Shown: in pieces, positions 51,701-54,700 of the stretch | Layout of the letters: each line of letters starts with the position of its first letter | Position numbering within the stretch: position 1 is the stretch's first letter | From: Hippasteria phrygiana | Taxonomy: Eukaryota > Echinodermata > Asteroidea > Valvatida > Goniasteridae | DNA: 64,000 nt | Direction: 5' to 3' | Assembly: GCA_037893225.1 (NCBI GenBank) | Contig: JAZGUH010000331.1 | Location: 1,488,001-1,552,000 of the forward strand | Notes under the pieces: generated by a model | Databases searched by the model: none | Told to the model about the DNA's origin: nothing | What the model saw: only the letters and a program-made list of their open reading frames with translations | Made by a program: the position numbers and the translations under genes

Positions 51701-54700
51701 ATTCACTACACCCAACTCTGCACAATTTTTGCTTATTTTTTTCAGGGAATTGGCAAATTTTTTAAATCCTTCTTTTTTGGAGTACATGTACATGTAGGTG
51801 AATTTCAGAATGGTTGGGCGGTGCTTGGAAACTACTCTGAAGCAGGAATCGGTTGTAAACTGCAAGGAGTCCACTCCTTTAAAAAAAAAAAGGCAGTGGT
51901 TATTTTGCCGTGAACCGGCATCAGCTTATTTTAGCTATTTGACCGGCACGGCAGTGAACATAGAGGAATTTCATATTAGCCCCTTCTGCGCACTTCCGGG
52001 TTGAAAGCGAGAGTCAGTGGCAAACAAAACAACGCTTTTCAGCACATTCATTCATGCATGAATTAATCAAGCCATAAAAGGAAGCACAGGCGCACGATCA
52101 GCATTAATTTGTTTACTGTGACATTGAGAGTCAGAATTTTTTATTTATTTTTTTTGCTGATATGGTGCTACAAACATACTAAAAAACACTTTAAATATGT
52201 TCAGTTCTCTTGTCCAACATGTCCCTTTCATTTTTAATGCGTCTTTAAACAGGGAAACGCCAACGGTTGCCAGAATTCTTTTTTTTATGACGGCCATCTG
52301 GAAAAAAAATAAAAACAATTAAAAAGCCCCCATTTCTCCTTTTTTTGAGAACCTAGACGTGAAACATGTTTTTTTTTTTTTTTACTTGGCCTTATTTCAA
52401 CTGTTGAATTCCATAAAAGTCTATTCATTCATGATGCTAATTAAGGAAGTATTTTTCTAACAAACTTTTCTGTTAGTTACTGAACCATTTTGGCATGTTT
52501 GATGGGGTTGGGTATCAAAGCAAAATCTTTCAACAGGGGAAAGATTTTACTTTAATAACCCCATCAAAAGCGGTCAGGAGCAGCCAAATCTTGAAAAATG
52601 AACATCCATTTGAGTTCAGAATTATACTTGTATTTATAAACACTTGGCACATTGACAACCTTTCATTTTAAACTGAAGACTTTAGTCAGGAAATTCCTTT
52701 GCAATAGGGGGAAAACAGTTTGTGTTTTCTGTGTTAGAAGATGTTATTGGAACAGTACGGTGCCTGGTCACTCAGTGTTCACATTGAAGTTGGTTTCTGC
52801 CTCATTATTTACAGATTTTTCTGGTACAAATCTTGCGATAACAAGATGTGCCACATGTTATCACATGGTTATTTTCCAAGATTTTGCTGTTCCTGACAGA
52901 ATTGGGTGGGGGGTAGGCCTGAAGTAGCTTGAAAATTCCAGCTTAAGGCTCATGACATGTGAGATTCGCCGTTTAGAGCTGGAAGACATCCCATAAGGTT
53001 CGTAGCGGTATATATCAACCAAACAATCACCTTACCGGCAGAGTAGTAAATCATGCAGCGACTGATGCCCTCAAAATGAGAATACGATCAAGTTAAACCC
53101 GAAAAAAAGATGAATTTTTTGTGCAACCCGAAGCATGCACAAACGAGCTGTGTACAAAGCAATGGTAGCAGATTTTTATCATGAACGATCTGCGTGGACA
53201 CTCATCAAATTTGAAATTCCCAAGATTCATCCAGTAAAATTCCCAATAATTCCCAAGGCAATGGAAAACACTGTACATTTGCATTTAACAGAGCACTGGA
53301 ATGAGCACTTTGCGCATTAGCTTGAAAATTCCAGCTCAAGGCTCATGACATGTGAGATTCGCCATTTAGAGCTGGAAGACCTCCTATAGGGTTCGGAGCG
53401 GTCTGTTTTTTTATTACCGATATCTTCCGTTTCCCTGAATATATCAACCGAACACTCACCCAAAATGCAGAGTAGTAATTCATGCAACTTGTGTTCCCTC
53501 AAAACGAGAATATGCTCAAGTTACACCCGAAAAAAAGTAAATTTTTCATGCAACTCGGTGCATGCACAAACCAGCTGTGTACAAAGCAATGGCGGAGTGA
53601 TTCTTGGTGCCCGACCAAAACACGAAGGGGCCAGACCACAACAATTTACCATTTGAAGCTTACGATGGTTTCCGATTACCATGCGGCCGGTGCGGCATGC
53701 ACTATGCGCGCACCCCCTCGGGCCTCGCTATACGACGGCTGTTTGCTGATGCAATGACAGCTATAAGATTATGGACAAGACCGCATGCAATACAATGACG
53801 GGCTATTTTTATTTCCTCGTTGCCTTCTCCGAATCTAGACGCATTATTCCATGATAATAATTAATAAATCTTAAGAAACATACAATTTCTGCTCAAGTAA
53901 ATTTCCGGGTAAACACTAACCAAATTGTAACATAAGAGACTGCAATTGCCCTCTTTAAAAGGTAGTGTACTTGATTGGTCATTGTTGCAATTTACAGAAA
54001 TGGGCGGATTTGGGGGTTAGTATTTTATAGGAAATATTGTTCCACTGACCTTTTCAAAGTTTTGCATTGTTGGATGGCGAAAAAAATGAGAGAAAAACGG
54101 CCCTCGTTTTTAATCGTCGGGCGGATGATAGCCTTCAGTCAAGGCGCGCGTGGCTACCTGGACGCGTGACGCTACTGCAAGGCTACAGGGCAGTTTTCCA
54201 ATGATTTCCAGCTGGAAATTGTTGGAAAACAATATAAATTTCCACTGTTCTTGCCACACCGGCCGCATGGTAATCGTAAAAACCATCGTAAGCTTCAAAT
54301 GGTAAATTGTTGTGGTCTGGCCCCTTCGTGTTTTGGTCGGGCACCAAGAATCACTCCGCCATTGCTTTGTACACAGCTGGTTTGTGCATGCACCGAGTTG
54401 CACGAAAAATTCACTGTTTTTTCGGGTTTAACTTGAGCATATTCTCATTTTAAGGGGATCACAAGCTGCATGCATTACTAATCTGCATTTTGGGTGAGTG
54501 TTTGGTTGATATATTCAGGGAAACGGAAGATATCGGTAAAAACAGACCGCTCCGAACCCTATACATGTAGGTCTTCCAGCTCTAAACGGCAAATCTCACA
54601 GGTCATGAGTCTTGAGCTGGAATTTTCAAGCTATTTGCGCATGTGCAATCCATATTTTTACGACTAAAATTACCAATATCTTGGGAAAAATCCCAAGGAG